Part shown: one piece after another, positions 9,452-20,938 of the stretch
Layout of the letters: the number at the start of each line of letters is the position of its first letter
Position numbering within the stretch: position 1 is the first letter of the stretch
NCBI GenBank assembly: GCA_009801015.1
Contig: VHZZ01000233.1
Span: 63,731 to 102,173, forward strand
Source of the DNA: Silene noctiflora
Taxonomy: Eukaryota > Streptophyta > Magnoliopsida > Caryophyllales > Caryophyllaceae
Direction: 5' to 3'
DNA length: 38,443 bases
Translations under genes and position numbers: made by a program
The notes under the pieces: generated by a model
What the model was told of the DNA's origin: nothing
What the model saw: only the letters and a program-made list of their open reading frames with translations
Database searches by the model: none

Positions 9452-12400
9452 ATGGTGAGTGATCGATTATTCGGTTAATGTTACTCTGGTTATAGTTCGT
9501 AATTATGCGCTTTTTATGGGAGGATTTTGATTTTAATCTTGACTTTTGTGTTTTCTGTTTGTGGGTTTTGATTTGAGCAGTCAGATATTAGGAAATGGTT
9601 TATGAAGCAACATGACAAGAATAATGGCAATGCTGCTGCCAAGCCGGCGGCCAGTAAGCCCTCATCCGAAAAACCCGCTGCTTCGCAAGTCGATAAAGCG
9701 GTAGGTGAATTGAATTTTGTTTAATCTTTGTTGTATTGTTTGAGCAGCATGGATTTTTTTATTAAGGTTTCATTTAGGTATTTCTGATGTTTTTGGCTTT
9801 CATGATTTCTGGATGGTTTGATTTAAAATTATCGAAGTTGGTTTCGTTATTATAACTTGCTTTGGCAGTTGGAGTGATTGAAACATAAAATTTGGAGCTT
9901 TGTAGTTTGTTTCCTTTGAAATTAATGTTTTGAGGTGAGGTTTGTTGTAAAGATTGTTTTTTGATTATGATATGAAGGATGTAAAACAGGGAGAACAAGA
10001 AACAGCTAGAAGAAAAACGAGCAAGTATTTTGAGAAAAATCAAGAGAAGGCGAAAGTTGAGACGGTAAAGGCGCAGACTCCTGCCAAAAGGAAGGCTCAC
10101 ATTGTAGAGGATGATGATGATGACGACGACTTTGCTCCTATTAGTACTAGAAAGAAATCAGTTGATGCTAGTCCTAGTAAGAAATCAGTTGATACTAGTC
10201 CTAGTAAGAAATCAATTGATGCTACTCCTAGTAAGAAATTAAAGGGCAGTTCAGGAAGAGGTATTCCACAGAAAAAGGTGGAAGTTAAAGCGCACGATGA
10301 GGAAGTTGATGAGGAGGAGAATGAAACTCCTGTCAAGTCTGCTGGAAGGGGTCGTGGAGGGAGAGCTGCATCAACCCCTTCAGCTGGTGGGAGAGGACGT
10401 GGAGGTGGTGGACGTGGTGGGTTCATGAACTTTGGTGAAAGGAAAGATCCACCCCATAAGGGGGAAAAGGTAATTTAATATTGTGCATGTGGTAACTAGT
10501 TAACTACTACTTTGGAAGGGGATCATTTTTAGTAGTTGGCGTAATTAATGTTACTCTTCTCACTTTTTCACTGTTTCTCTCGGTCAGGAAGTTCCTGAAG
10601 GAGCCCCTGATTGTTTAGCTGGATTGACCTTTGTGATTTCTGGAACACTTGACAGGTATGGTCTTTAACTGCTTAATGGTTGATCACTTGATGAGTTGGT
10701 GTGGTTCATCTTGTGTGGGGGTACTATGATCGTGTTTGCTTGTGCACTTTGCTCCTTTGTACTAGGCTCATAACATGTTGAGTCATTTGTTTTCTTTCTA
10801 ACGTTTAACAGTTTGGAGAGGGAAGAAGCAGAAGATTTGATCAAGCGTCATGGAGGCCGTGTTACTGGATCTGTCAGCAAGAAAACGGTCTGTTTCACCC
10901 TCTTTTATTTTACGTTATTTTCTTCTGCTTCTGGAGGACCATCAATCAGGCAGTAGCCACTGATTTTATAACAAATGTTATGTTTTCCAGAATTATCTTT
11001 TGTGTGATGAAGACATTGGAGGGCGGAAGTCTGAAAAAGCCAAGGAACTGGGGTCCGTTTTCTGATCTTGGACAGGTTCTTTCTTTTGGATTTGATTGGT
11101 ACTAACAATATATTACTTTGTCGTATAGAACACGCTTTTTAACAGAAGATGGATTGTTTGAAATGATCCGGAAAAGCAAAAAGTCCAAACCATCTGGTCA
11201 AGACAACTCTAGAAAAGCTCCTGAAAATACTCCCACTCCGACTAAGAGAACATCGCAGAATGTGGAAGTGAAAAGTATGTAAACGCCTCTTGCGACATAA
11301 TTATTGTTTTGCTTTTAACTATTTGTGCTGCCCTGCGCGGGGTTGAGCAGCTTGGTAGCTCGCAATTTGTTAGATGCTTTGGAAACTCTCTCTGTTTTTT
11401 CCCCTTGTCCTTGGAATAAGAGTGTTTGTCATGTACGTTTTATGATAGGTAAATAAGCCTTTTGATATGTTACTATTGTCGTTACTATTCAAGTTGGATA
11501 CAAATTGCCTTGGCAAAACAAACCTTAACCCGAAAAACTCAAAAGTTGATCGATAATATATGAATTGACTACCAACGACTGAAAAATGAAACAACCCCAA
11601 AATTTGATTTAACCTGAACCGAATCAAAATTAGCTGAATTGCCAAAATAAACCCAATTTCGAGTAACACCGACCTGAATTCAACCTGAACTGCTTTAACC
11701 TGAATCAATAGCCATTTTACTTTGAAATATTTTGACTAATATACATATGATATCAGTAAAATATATTTTGAAGGTGGACATGAGTCGCACACATTTAAAT
11801 TATTGTGAATTTTCTATTGTAGAAGATGATGGAGGAAGCTCTGCAACTAAAAGTATGGTTGCTAAACCTGCTGCTGGTCCTTCTCCTGCAAAGCGAAAAA
11901 ATTTGTCAAAGGAAGGAGCTTCCTTGACATGGACAGAAAAGTATAGACCAAAAGTTCCAAACGACATAGTGGGCAATCAAGTGCTTGTATGTCCCTACAT
12001 TTTGAACCTGTGCTTGTTTTTTTTCTTCGTATTTTTTGGAGGTGTGAATTCTTTTGTTGCTTGCTACAGGTTAAACGTCTGCATGATTGGTTGTTACATT
12101 GGGATGAGCAATTTCTTGCTAACAGTCAAGGAAAGGGGAAAAAGAAAAATGATTCTAGTGAGAAAAAGGCTGTGTTAATGAGTGGAAATCCTGGTATAGG
12201 GAAAACAACATCTGCGAAGCTAGTTAGTAAAATGCTTGGCTATGAGGCAATTGAGGTACTTATTTGTAAACTGTCCTTTTATATTTAACAAGTGCTGTAA
12301 CTGTTTTCTCGAGCTGTATTTTAACGTCTGTTTCTGGTATTCTAATTGCCAATAGGTTAATGCCAGTGATAGTCGTGGAAAGGCTAATTCCAAAATTAAT

Positions 12401-15400
12401 AAAGGAATTGGTGGAAGCACGGCAAATTCCATAAAAGAGCTTATTAGTAATGAGGCACTTGGTGCCAATATGGATAGGTTGGTTTTATGTTTTTTGATCC
12501 ATTATGTTCCATTTTGTATATTCCATTATTTTCTAGAAAAACTAGTGGAAGAACCTTCATTCCACTGTTTTCATTGCTGTAGTGCTATAAGTTAATGAGA
12601 TTAAAATTTTAGGTCAAAGCACCCTAAGACTGTTCTGATTATGGATGAGGTTGATGGCATGTCTGCGGGTGATAGAGGTGGCATTGCGGACCTGATTGCT
12701 AGCATCAAGGTCTCCAAGATTCCAATTATCTGCATCTGTAATGACCGCTATAGTCAGAAATTGAAAAGCCTTACCAACTACTGTGAACAGTATAACTACC
12801 GAAAGCCCACGAAACAGCAGGTGTAATTTCTCATTCTGAAATTACTTATGTGATACTTTAATAGTTGTAGCCTTTGTGAGTGTCTATTTTTATCTTTTTT
12901 TTCATTCCATTAGAAAAACCAGCCCAAAAAAAAATTCTACTAGATTTTAAATTTCGACAAGATAATATGATATGCGTGAGCTCTTTACACTTTCTTATGC
13001 AGGTAGGATTCTTTACACCTATTTTTGGTAATCAATTGACTGTTCAAATAAGTATTCTGTGTGATCCTTTTGCGCCCTCTCTCAGCTTCTAATTGTGCTA
13101 AAAGCAAGTGTAAAATTATCAATGGAACAAAGAGAGTAGCTGCCAAAGAAAAACTGAAAACGCGAAAATTGCCAAACCCCATGCAAACTGCTATTTTATT
13201 TGCAGTATGCAGCGAGTGAAATTTGATAGTTGAGAATATGTCCGCTCAAAGCTCTCTTAAGAAATAGTTATTTTAAAAGAAAACATAAAATAAAGGACTT
13301 TGAAGTGATGTATTGTTTCTTGTGTATTACAGATGGCCAAGAGGTTGTTGCAGATAGCAAAAGCTGAAGGGCTTCAAGTTAACGAGGTATATAGTTATTT
13401 GACATACTTTATGCTTCCTCATTCAGTTCCTATTGTGTTGTTTGTTGCTTCCATTTTCAGGCATACAATTTTTGGTTTATTTTTTAACTGTTGCCTGTTA
13501 TTTGACTGATTTATGTTTGCAAATGTAGATTGCTTTGGAAGAGCTTGCAGAGCGATGTAACGGAGATATTCGCATGGCCGTAAACCAGCTGCAGTATATG
13601 AGTCTATCCTTGTCAGTTATTAAATATGATGATATAAGAAAGCGACTTGTTAGCAGTGCGAAGGACGAAGATATCTCTCCGTTTACAGCTGTGGACAAGT
13701 ATGTCAATATTATCCTCTCATCATTGTATTGGCTTCTTAATGCATGTTAAAAATGTGTCCTCCAAAATACTCTTTTTATCAGTTTATCTATTGCTTTACT
13801 ATGGATTCTTTTGCAAAGAAGCAAATTTATTATAATCGCAGCTCTTAGGATTTATTTTCTGTTCATTGAATCTTCTGTGTTCTTACCTACTCTACAAAAT
13901 TTCTGGTAAATCTTGCCAGGCCTCTCATGATGCTTATGTGAACTGTGTATGTTTTATGTCTTTTCTGGTGCTGTTTAGCAGCTGTACTTCATTTTAGTAG
14001 ACGCTGTAATTCAGTTTTGACTTCTGATTATGCCTTTTACCTCTAAACCCTTTTGTAGTTGTAGATTTGTAGACTTGTAATGCAAACATAATTTCAAGTC
14101 TTTGGGTTATCAACAACCCGTTCTACTATGACTTGCATATTTATAACGAGTATAATTGATGCAAATGAGGATGTTGTAGGTTGTTCGGCTATAATGGTGG
14201 AAAGTTGAGGATGGATGAAAGAATAGACTTGAGTATGAGCGATCTTGATCTGGTTCCCCTTCTGATCCAGGTTTGCTTTTTTTTTTTTTCCTCAGTTATT
14301 TTGGATATTCGTGAGCTCCTTTTAATTTTTGATGGATTTTCTGTTCCACTGTTCCCTCACTGACTAACTTGAAAAGTTGATGCTTATTGATTAATTGTTG
14401 GACTGAGGCTTTAATTAATATAAAAGTTTTTATCTGATTAAAAACTGTCATGGTCCCAGTTGTATTGCCCAAAATTTCATCTATTGCTTTAATATGGACC
14501 TTTTTTTTGTAAGCATGTGTCTGTTTTTTTTTTTTTTTTGGGCGTTATTCTGATTTATTTACCAAACTGTTAATGAAATTGCTCAACGTGCAGGAAAATT
14601 ATATTAACTTTCGACCCAGCTCTTTGGGGAAGGATGATAGTGGAATGAAAAGAATGANCTCTCTTGCACGTGCTGCTGAATCAATTGCTGATGGAGATAT
14701 TATTAATGTTCAAATAAGAAGATACCGACAGTGGCAGCTCTCTCAAAGTAGCTCTGTCTGTTCTTGCATCATACCGTAAGCCTTCTAAAATTTTGTTCTC
14801 TTATAGTGCTCTGTTTGCTAGATGTGGCATCTTAGTCCGTAAGCCCTCCTAACATTTTGTTCACTTATAGTGCACTGTTTGCTAGATGTGGCATCTAAGT
14901 CCTCGCTTAACCTTTTCCTTTCTCGTATAGGGCAGCGTTGATGCATGGGCAAAGGGAGACATTTACTCAGGTATTATGTTGACTGCTTATTATGGAATCG
15001 GATTTACATTCTTGCTGAAGTTTGGAGCCACGATAACATTTGGGTTATGCTCTTTCATGTACATGATTTACTCAATCATGTACATGATTTCCCACTTTAC
15101 CCCTCCCATTTAAAAACTCATATTTTCAATTTTATTTTCATTTCATATCTCTTTCTCAACTTCCTCCCTTCACTCCTACGACCACCACCCCGATCCATGA
15201 CTCCTCCCATTCCCGTGAATTTTGTTTGTCTTTTCCTTCTGCCAATTAAGGGCAAAACAAACTGGCAGTAGAGGCACATACAATGTCGATTTTCTTCTCA
15301 ATTATTAGTACTATGAACATAATTAAAATCATAAAAAAACTTATTGTATTCCTGTGACAAATTTCAGAATTTGAGCTACAACTAAACACTCGACAGCGTC

Positions 15401-18400
15401 ATATGTTCTAGAAAGACAAAATTAGGAAAACTCACTAGTTCAACAGTAGCATTCTTTATTGAAGATCTATGTCCCCCCTTCCACACCAAATTAAGTGGAA
15501 TTTTTTTTGGATTGGATTAACACAATATCCCTTTTTACATCAGATGTTACTTTTGTACAATCAGTCAGACTTTGGATTTGTTTTTCTCAGTGAAAATCTG
15601 TGTAAATTACCCAATTCTTGTTGATTTTATACAAAAAAATTGATTCATAATTGGTGAAATCATAATTATTTCTTGTTTAACATGAGAATTAGATGCGTAA
15701 TTGATGAATTTGATTAACTTTTGAGGATAATAGAAAAAAAATAGAAGTTTTTATGTTTTTGAGAAAAAAGGGTATTTTCTGGAAAAATTATGGTAAAAAG
15801 TACATGATTGAGTAAAACCTGTCCATGAAAGAGCAATTACGTAACATTTACTCGAGGTCAAATTAGTTTTGACTTTTAAGAAATGTTTAAACATAACTTG
15901 CAATTAGGAGGCAAAGATTGTTGGCAGTGAGCAATATTAAACCAATAGGAGTCATCAATGAATCTGTTGTGGTTGAGTGGTGATGGTTGTGTGAAAGATT
16001 TCAAAATGTTTGCAGGGTGAAAGAAATTTTAACAGATTTGGAGGTTGGCTTGGAAAGAACTCAACAATGGGAAAGAACCGAAGAATCTTAGAGGATCTAC
16101 ATGTGCATATGCTGGCATCTAGTGGCTCGTATGTTGGGAGGTAAGTTAGGCTCCTTTCAAGATCTTTCAAGATTTCAATACCATGCGCTGAAGCATGTAT
16201 TCAGTATTTAATGCCTACTATACGCTACTCCCTTCCTTCATATTAAAACACCCGTGTTCCACCTTTTTTGTGGGATATATTTTGAATTTGTGGAGCGTTT
16301 AGATTTGAAGGGAAGAAACCTAATTTAGTGGTTCTTTGTGTGTTGGGAATCTTTTATTTTTATGCCTCGTCTTGTTAGATTTACTTTCATCATGTTTGAT
16401 GTTTGTCAATGTCTATCACGAAGAAATTCACGTCTCTACACGAATGTGTGGAGGCTAAGCGGAAGCCCTAGCTTTTGAATCAATTAAAATAAATCCAAAT
16501 TGTGTAATTCAATATACGAGACTTCATTCTGCTCTAAAACACAAGTGTAATCTGTCTGATCGACCCAGCTTGAGATCTTTGTTCTCTGTCATTCTAATTA
16601 ATCAACCGACCTAAAAATATTGACATTGTACTCCTTATTAACAAAGTGTGCAGTCTATCTGCTAGCAGCAGCACATATGTAATTGTCTTCAAATATTAGC
16701 ATCCATTCATATATCTCACCGCCTATTTATATTCTATCTGCCAAAGCTTGGAACAATTTATCATCACATGTTAGTTTATACATCTCAATTTCACAGTCAT
16801 TCTCAAGGGTAAAAAAAATCGCACTTGAGCGTTCTCAAGAGTGGGACAACAGTGCAAGTCCACGGTGACGGACTTGATTGTACCGGAGCAGAACTATTTT
16901 GGATAGGCATAAAGACATTTGAGTGATTGGGAGTGAATGTATAACAATTTTAACATTTATAAGAATATGGGCTGGGTAAGGCAAAGTGGAGGGATAGGAT
17001 TTGTGATGATGTTTGTGCTCGAGTTTTTTCCCCTTTTTTTCTCTAATCTCGCCTGTTCTTTCTTCTAATTTTGTCCCTTATTTTGTTGCAACTATTTGTA
17101 AAACTGTTGATAATAGTTTATTATATTAGCTGACCGCTAATTTATTTGGGAATTGGGACCATTCCTTTGGCTTAACATGTTCCTGGGATATACACCACAG
17201 ACCACACTGACGCACACTCACACGCATGAAAGATATGCATTTCTCCTTCATAAACTACTGTTGTTGGTGTGCAGGGGGACTTTAAGACTCGACTTCCTTA
17301 CACTTCTTTCTAAACAATTAACCGAACCACTTCGAGCTCTTCCCAAGGTCAGGATTATTTTGTTACATGGGCTTGTGTCTATTTTATTCTTTGCCATTCG
17401 CAAATTAGTCTTTAATATTGTTGGCAACATTGCACCAGGAGGAAGCTGTTAAAAACGTTGTCGAGTTTATGGACGATTACTCTTTAAGTATGGATGACTA
17501 TGAGACGCTTATGGAGCTATCAAAATTTCAGGTTCTGTATTTACGATCGTCCTGACAATCATACCTCTGAAGTCATCTTCTAATTTTCGATTTATGTATA
17601 TTTCTAGGGGCATGCAAGTCCAACGGATGGTATATTGCCAGCTGTAAAATCTGCACTTACAAAAGCATATAAAGAAGGTAGTAGGTCCCGTGTTGTACGA
17701 ACATCAGATTTGATCACCCTCCCAGGCTTTAAAAAAGCCCCTAAGAAGAGATCTGCTGCCCTTGAGTCTGTTGATGAATTGAATGAGGCAGATGGTGATG
17801 TTGATGTAGTAAACGAGGAAGAGAACGATGAAGAAGCAGAGGAATCAGGTGAGTTTATAGCTGAGTTGTGTGTGTTTATTTTTAATTTTCTAACACCATA
17901 TCCGTGATAATCACATCTGTTATCACTGTCTTAGCACGTTCATAATTATAAATGTTGACCACATCTCCACTTGGTTATTGTTCTATTTTGGGCGAGCTAA
18001 CATGATACGGAGCAACATTTACACATTTCTTCATCAAAAGAAATAAATCGAAAGGTCATTGGAGAAGACACTATTCATAGTGAGGTTTAGGGAATTAAGG
18101 GCAATTAATTTCATTTTCTTACAAATAAGCTCTAGTTAGAAGTGATGAATCTTTTTGGTATGAAGATAGTATGTGTAAGCTATGCACATCTTACATGAAA
18201 TCCCCACCTTCATCCTCATAAGAATGGGTTATCTCCATTTGTTGTCATGAGTTACCGGTATTTTTTTTGTTCTGCCAAAATAAAGGAAAACTGGAGGAAG
18301 ATGATGGTGGTGAAGGGTGGAAAAAATAGAGAGAGGGAAGGGGAGGAGGAAGTATTTCCCCCACAGGGTAATGCATTACTCTAGATGAAGGTGGGTAACT

Positions 18401-19787
18401 CTTGTTCCATTAGCCTTGGCAAATGGCAAGCCCTTGTGTACGATACGTGTGCATTAGCTGGACCTTTTCTCCTCTCTGTTTCCATCCAAAAGAACAGAAA
18501 TTGTCATTAAGGGTCCGTTTGGATTGAGTGAATTGGAGAGAAAGGGAGGGGAGAGAAAAGGAGNNNNNNNNNNNNNNNNNNNNNNNNNNNNNNNNNNNNN
18601 NNNNNNNNNNNNNNNNNNNNNNNNNNNNNNNNNNNNNNNNNNNNNNNNNNNNNNNNNNNNNNNNNNNNNNNNNNNNNNNNNNNNNNNNNNNNNNNNNNNN
18701 NNNNNNNNNNNNNNNNNNNNNNNNNNNNNNNNNNNNNNNNNNNNNNNNNNNNNNNNNNNNNNNNNNNNNNNNNNNNNNNNNNNNNNNNNNNNNNNNNNNN
18801 NNNNNNNNNNNNNNNNNNNNNNNNNNNNNNNNNNNNNNNNNNNNNNNNNNNNNNNNNNNNNNNNNNNNNNNNNNNNNNNNNNNNNNNNNNNNNNNNNNNN
18901 NNNNNNNNNNNNNNNNNNNNNNNNNNNNNNNNNNNNNNNNNNNNNNNNNNNNNNNNNNNNNNNNNNNNNNNNNNNNNNNNNNNNNNNNNNNNNNNNNNNN
19001 NNNNNNNNNNNNNNNNNNNNNNNNNNNNNNNNNNNNNNNNNNNNNNNNNNNNNNNNNNNNNNNNNNNNNNNNNNNNNNNNNNNNNNNNNNNNNNNNNNNN
19101 NNNNNNNNNNNNNNNNNNNNNNNNNNNNNNNNNNNNNNNNNNNNNNNNNNNNNNNNNNNNNNNATTAGGCTTGGAGGAGGGAAATTGGATCCCTCCAAAT
19201 CTCTCCCCCTCCATTTCCTTCCAACCTCATTTGTTATCCAAACAAAGGACTTTAAATCTCCCCTACTCTCCCTCCCTTTCTTTTCCCTCCAATTCCATCA
19301 ATCCAAACACACCCTTAGTTTCTAGGACTCGCGTGTTATTATAGTTGGATGGATGTTTATTTTATAGTGGGTAGTTGGTAACTGGTCGGCTATTATTGTT
19401 GGATGTAAGTTTGTGTTACAGTGGGTGGTAGATAAAGTAACAGCCTTGTCATAACTTGTACAGAAGATGCAGATGGTAACGCAAATCAGCTGAAGCTGGA
19501 TCTTGAAAGCTATAACGCTAAAGGTTAGATATAACCTTGAATTCACAGTTCACTTAGCAAGTTCTACGTTGGTTATTTTGAATTCACAATTCATCTAACA
19601 AGTACTATGTGGTGGACTATTAATAGGGATTCAAGTGCAAGTAGACTTGAAAGGTGCTGCTGGAAGTTCCGGCACCAAAAAGACCCAGAAGGCGCCAGCA
19701 GGTCGAGGCAAGGGGGGCGCTTCTGAGCCAGCATCAGGCAAGAGAGGTGGAAGAGGTTCAGGGAGTGCGGCCAAAAGAAAGAGATGA
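9452..19787 (+). CDS. RFC1: Replication factor C subunit 1, large clamp-loader subunit (974 aa, 22 exons)
   Basis: Large subunit of the nuclear RFC clamp loader, an ATPase that loads PCNA onto primer-template junctions. Coding exons: 9452-9454, 9581-9700, 9990-10469, 10588-10655, 10812-10887, 10991-11052, 11129-11274, 11823-11986, 12070-12255, 12356-12477, 12613-12820, 13333-13386, 13529-13698, 14180-14270, 14594-14775, 14931-14970, 16016-16140, 17275-17347, 17439-17531, 17608-17848, 19464-19523, 19627-19787. All junctions are GT-AG and stay in frame (2925 nt including stop). Domains: N-terminal MSDIRKWF resembling the PCNA-binding box; acidic run and basic tail with three SPSKK-like repeats (98-124); RGG-rich segment (about 160-195); BRCT (about 207-284); AAA+ core with Walker A GNPGIGKT (412-419) and Walker B VLIMDEVD (483-490); RFC1 C-terminal domain (about 625-790); lysine-rich tail ending AKRKR, a likely NLS. 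The Arabidopsis protein is of similar length. One ambiguous base (14658) leaves one residue undefined. The start codon is alone in its exon. Exons are by-eye assignments. Confidence 0.93.
10158..10238 (+). repeat. Three 27-bp in-frame repeats in RFC1 exon 3
   Basis: Units at 10158-10184, 10185-10211 and 10212-10238 encode SVDASPSKK, SVDTSPSKK and SIDATPSKK. Each has an S/T-P-x-K core, the full consensus for cyclin-dependent kinases. The units differ by few bases, so the expansion looks fairly recent. Confidence 0.85.
11500..11710. repeat. Degenerate AACCTGAACC-type repeat in RFC1 intron 7
   Basis: Intron 7 (11275-11822) contains imperfect repeats such as AACCTGAACCGAA, GACCTGAATTC and AACCTGAACTG. 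They resemble the interior of GACCCG-rich hAT-like MITEs elsewhere in the window. Ends and target duplication were not identified. Confidence 0.3.
15042..15841. mobile_element. hAT-like non-autonomous element (800 bp) in RFC1 intron 16
   Basis: A perfect 8-bp target duplication TAACATTT flanks the element at 15034-15041 and 15842-15849. The left terminus GGGTTATGCTCTTTCATG is mirrored by the right (reverse complement CGTAATTGCTCTTTCATG), and both are followed by TTTACTCAATCATGTAC. An extra copy of CATGTACATGATTT lies at the left end. No transposase frame is present. The 8-bp duplication points to the hAT superfamily, although the terminal bases are not classical. Confidence 0.75.
18510..19315. 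mobile_element. MITE with long TIRs in RFC1 intron 20, interrupted by gap
   Basis: The left end AGGGTCCGTTTGGATTGAG and the right end (reverse complement AGGGTGTGTTTGGATTGAT) form inverted repeats. They continue into GAATTGGAG...GAAAGGGAGGG on both sides, and TA flanks each end. The interior is hidden by Ns. Superfamily is uncertain; TA duplication would suit Tc1/mariner, but TTA/TAA (PIF/Harbinger) cannot be excluded. Confidence 0.65.
18564..19163. other. Assembly gap of 600 N
   Basis: Exactly 600 undetermined bases within RFC1 intron 20, inside a GA-rich inverted-repeat element. Nothing can be said about their content. The round number suggests an estimated gap size. Confidence 0.95.
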
Positions 19788-20938
19788 TCGTCGATTCACA
19801 CTGAGAGTCCTATTCACACTGAGACCTATTTTCGTTTTATTTGATTTGGTGGCATTTGGGAAGGTGCAAACAAATGCTGTGCTACACACTGTCAAATTTT
19901 GTGCATAATATTGACAGTGATGAGTTTGGTAGTTGGTGGGGAGCAACTGGAAGTCATGCATCCTATGTTTCATAAGCAGCATGAAATTCTCAGTCCACTT
20001 TCTCCGGAAAATTGACTTCCGGGAACCTTCTAGTCTTCCTCTGTTGAAAGTTGAAACTATCTAGTGCTGGAATAATTTTAGCAAGTTTATTGTGTTTCAA
20101 GTCTATTATGTTTGGCTTTAATTTGTAACCTTGTGCGCCAGTGATTTATGATTTTCCAGAATCGGTAGTTTTTATGTTTTGGCACGGCATATTAATTGAA
20201 GCTTTGAAGTTGAAGGTTAACATTGGTGCTCAACCCAAAGCAGAAGCGCCCTTAAACTGAAAAAATTTACTCCGACATATCAAGATTCTTGTATGAAGAG
20301 TAATCAAAAATTGACATGAGACGAGAATGTCTGGGCATGACCCAACCAAAATGTCAAATTTTGATATTCTTATTCGTTTGGTATCATGTCTATTGAAAGT
20401 CCAACTGAAATCTAGGATACAACCAGTAACCAGTTTGAGCATTCATTCGCTAAGGTGAGTGTAATTTTGTCAAATGACTAATATTGATCGACATAAATCA
20501 AGTAACACAGGTTCATCCCAATCATCTGCCTTACCATACACCAACAACCAAATGCAAACACAACTCAATAATCTGTATTGAAAGCTGTGAACTGATTCCG
20601 TAAATAATCAATTATTACTCGAAAACACAATAACTACATTCGCTTAAATCTGACAAATATCTAATATTATTTGGCAAACATATATCATTCTCTATATAAT
20701 AGCATTATGCCAGGAAGGGATGCTCCATAACTTACCAAAGTAAAACTTGGTCACACTTAATGCGTGTAAATTTGTAACGGAACGGAAAAACTATACTTAC
20801 CGGAAGTTGGGAAACAAATACCACTATGTTAATCAGGAAGAAAAAATGGTGACATGATATTACCTTGACTAGTACATCATTTACATGTAGGGTTTTTTTT
20901 TTTTTTTTTGTCAAATATCATTTACATATAGATGAAGA
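19788..20938. other. Convergent intergenic region: 3' UTRs of RFC1 and bHLH gene
   Basis: RFC1 (+) and the bHLH gene (-) end tail to tail here, 1.15 kb apart. The first 350 bases or so are likely RFC1 3' UTR, and the last 200 (with an AT-rich stretch and a T run at 20893-20909) likely the bHLH 3' UTR. No further exon, canonical AATAAA or RNA gene was recognised. Confidence 0.5.

Noticed and set aside
9774-10426. Long minus-strand frames opposite RFC1 exon 3
   Set aside because: They mirror the acidic, RGG-rich coding exon and have no independent support.
12821-13332. Possible extra RFC1 exon in intron 11
   Set aside because: The neighbouring exons join in frame (KQQ-MAKRLL) as in the conserved protein, and the open frames here have no homology to it.
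16228-16330. Stowaway-like start CTCCCTTCCTTCATATT in RFC1 intron 17
   Set aside because: No matching right terminus or second TA was found, so only a possible fragment.
18410-19325. Open frames of 214-265 codons on both strands
   Set aside because: They consist almost entirely of the N gap; no sequence evidence exists for them.
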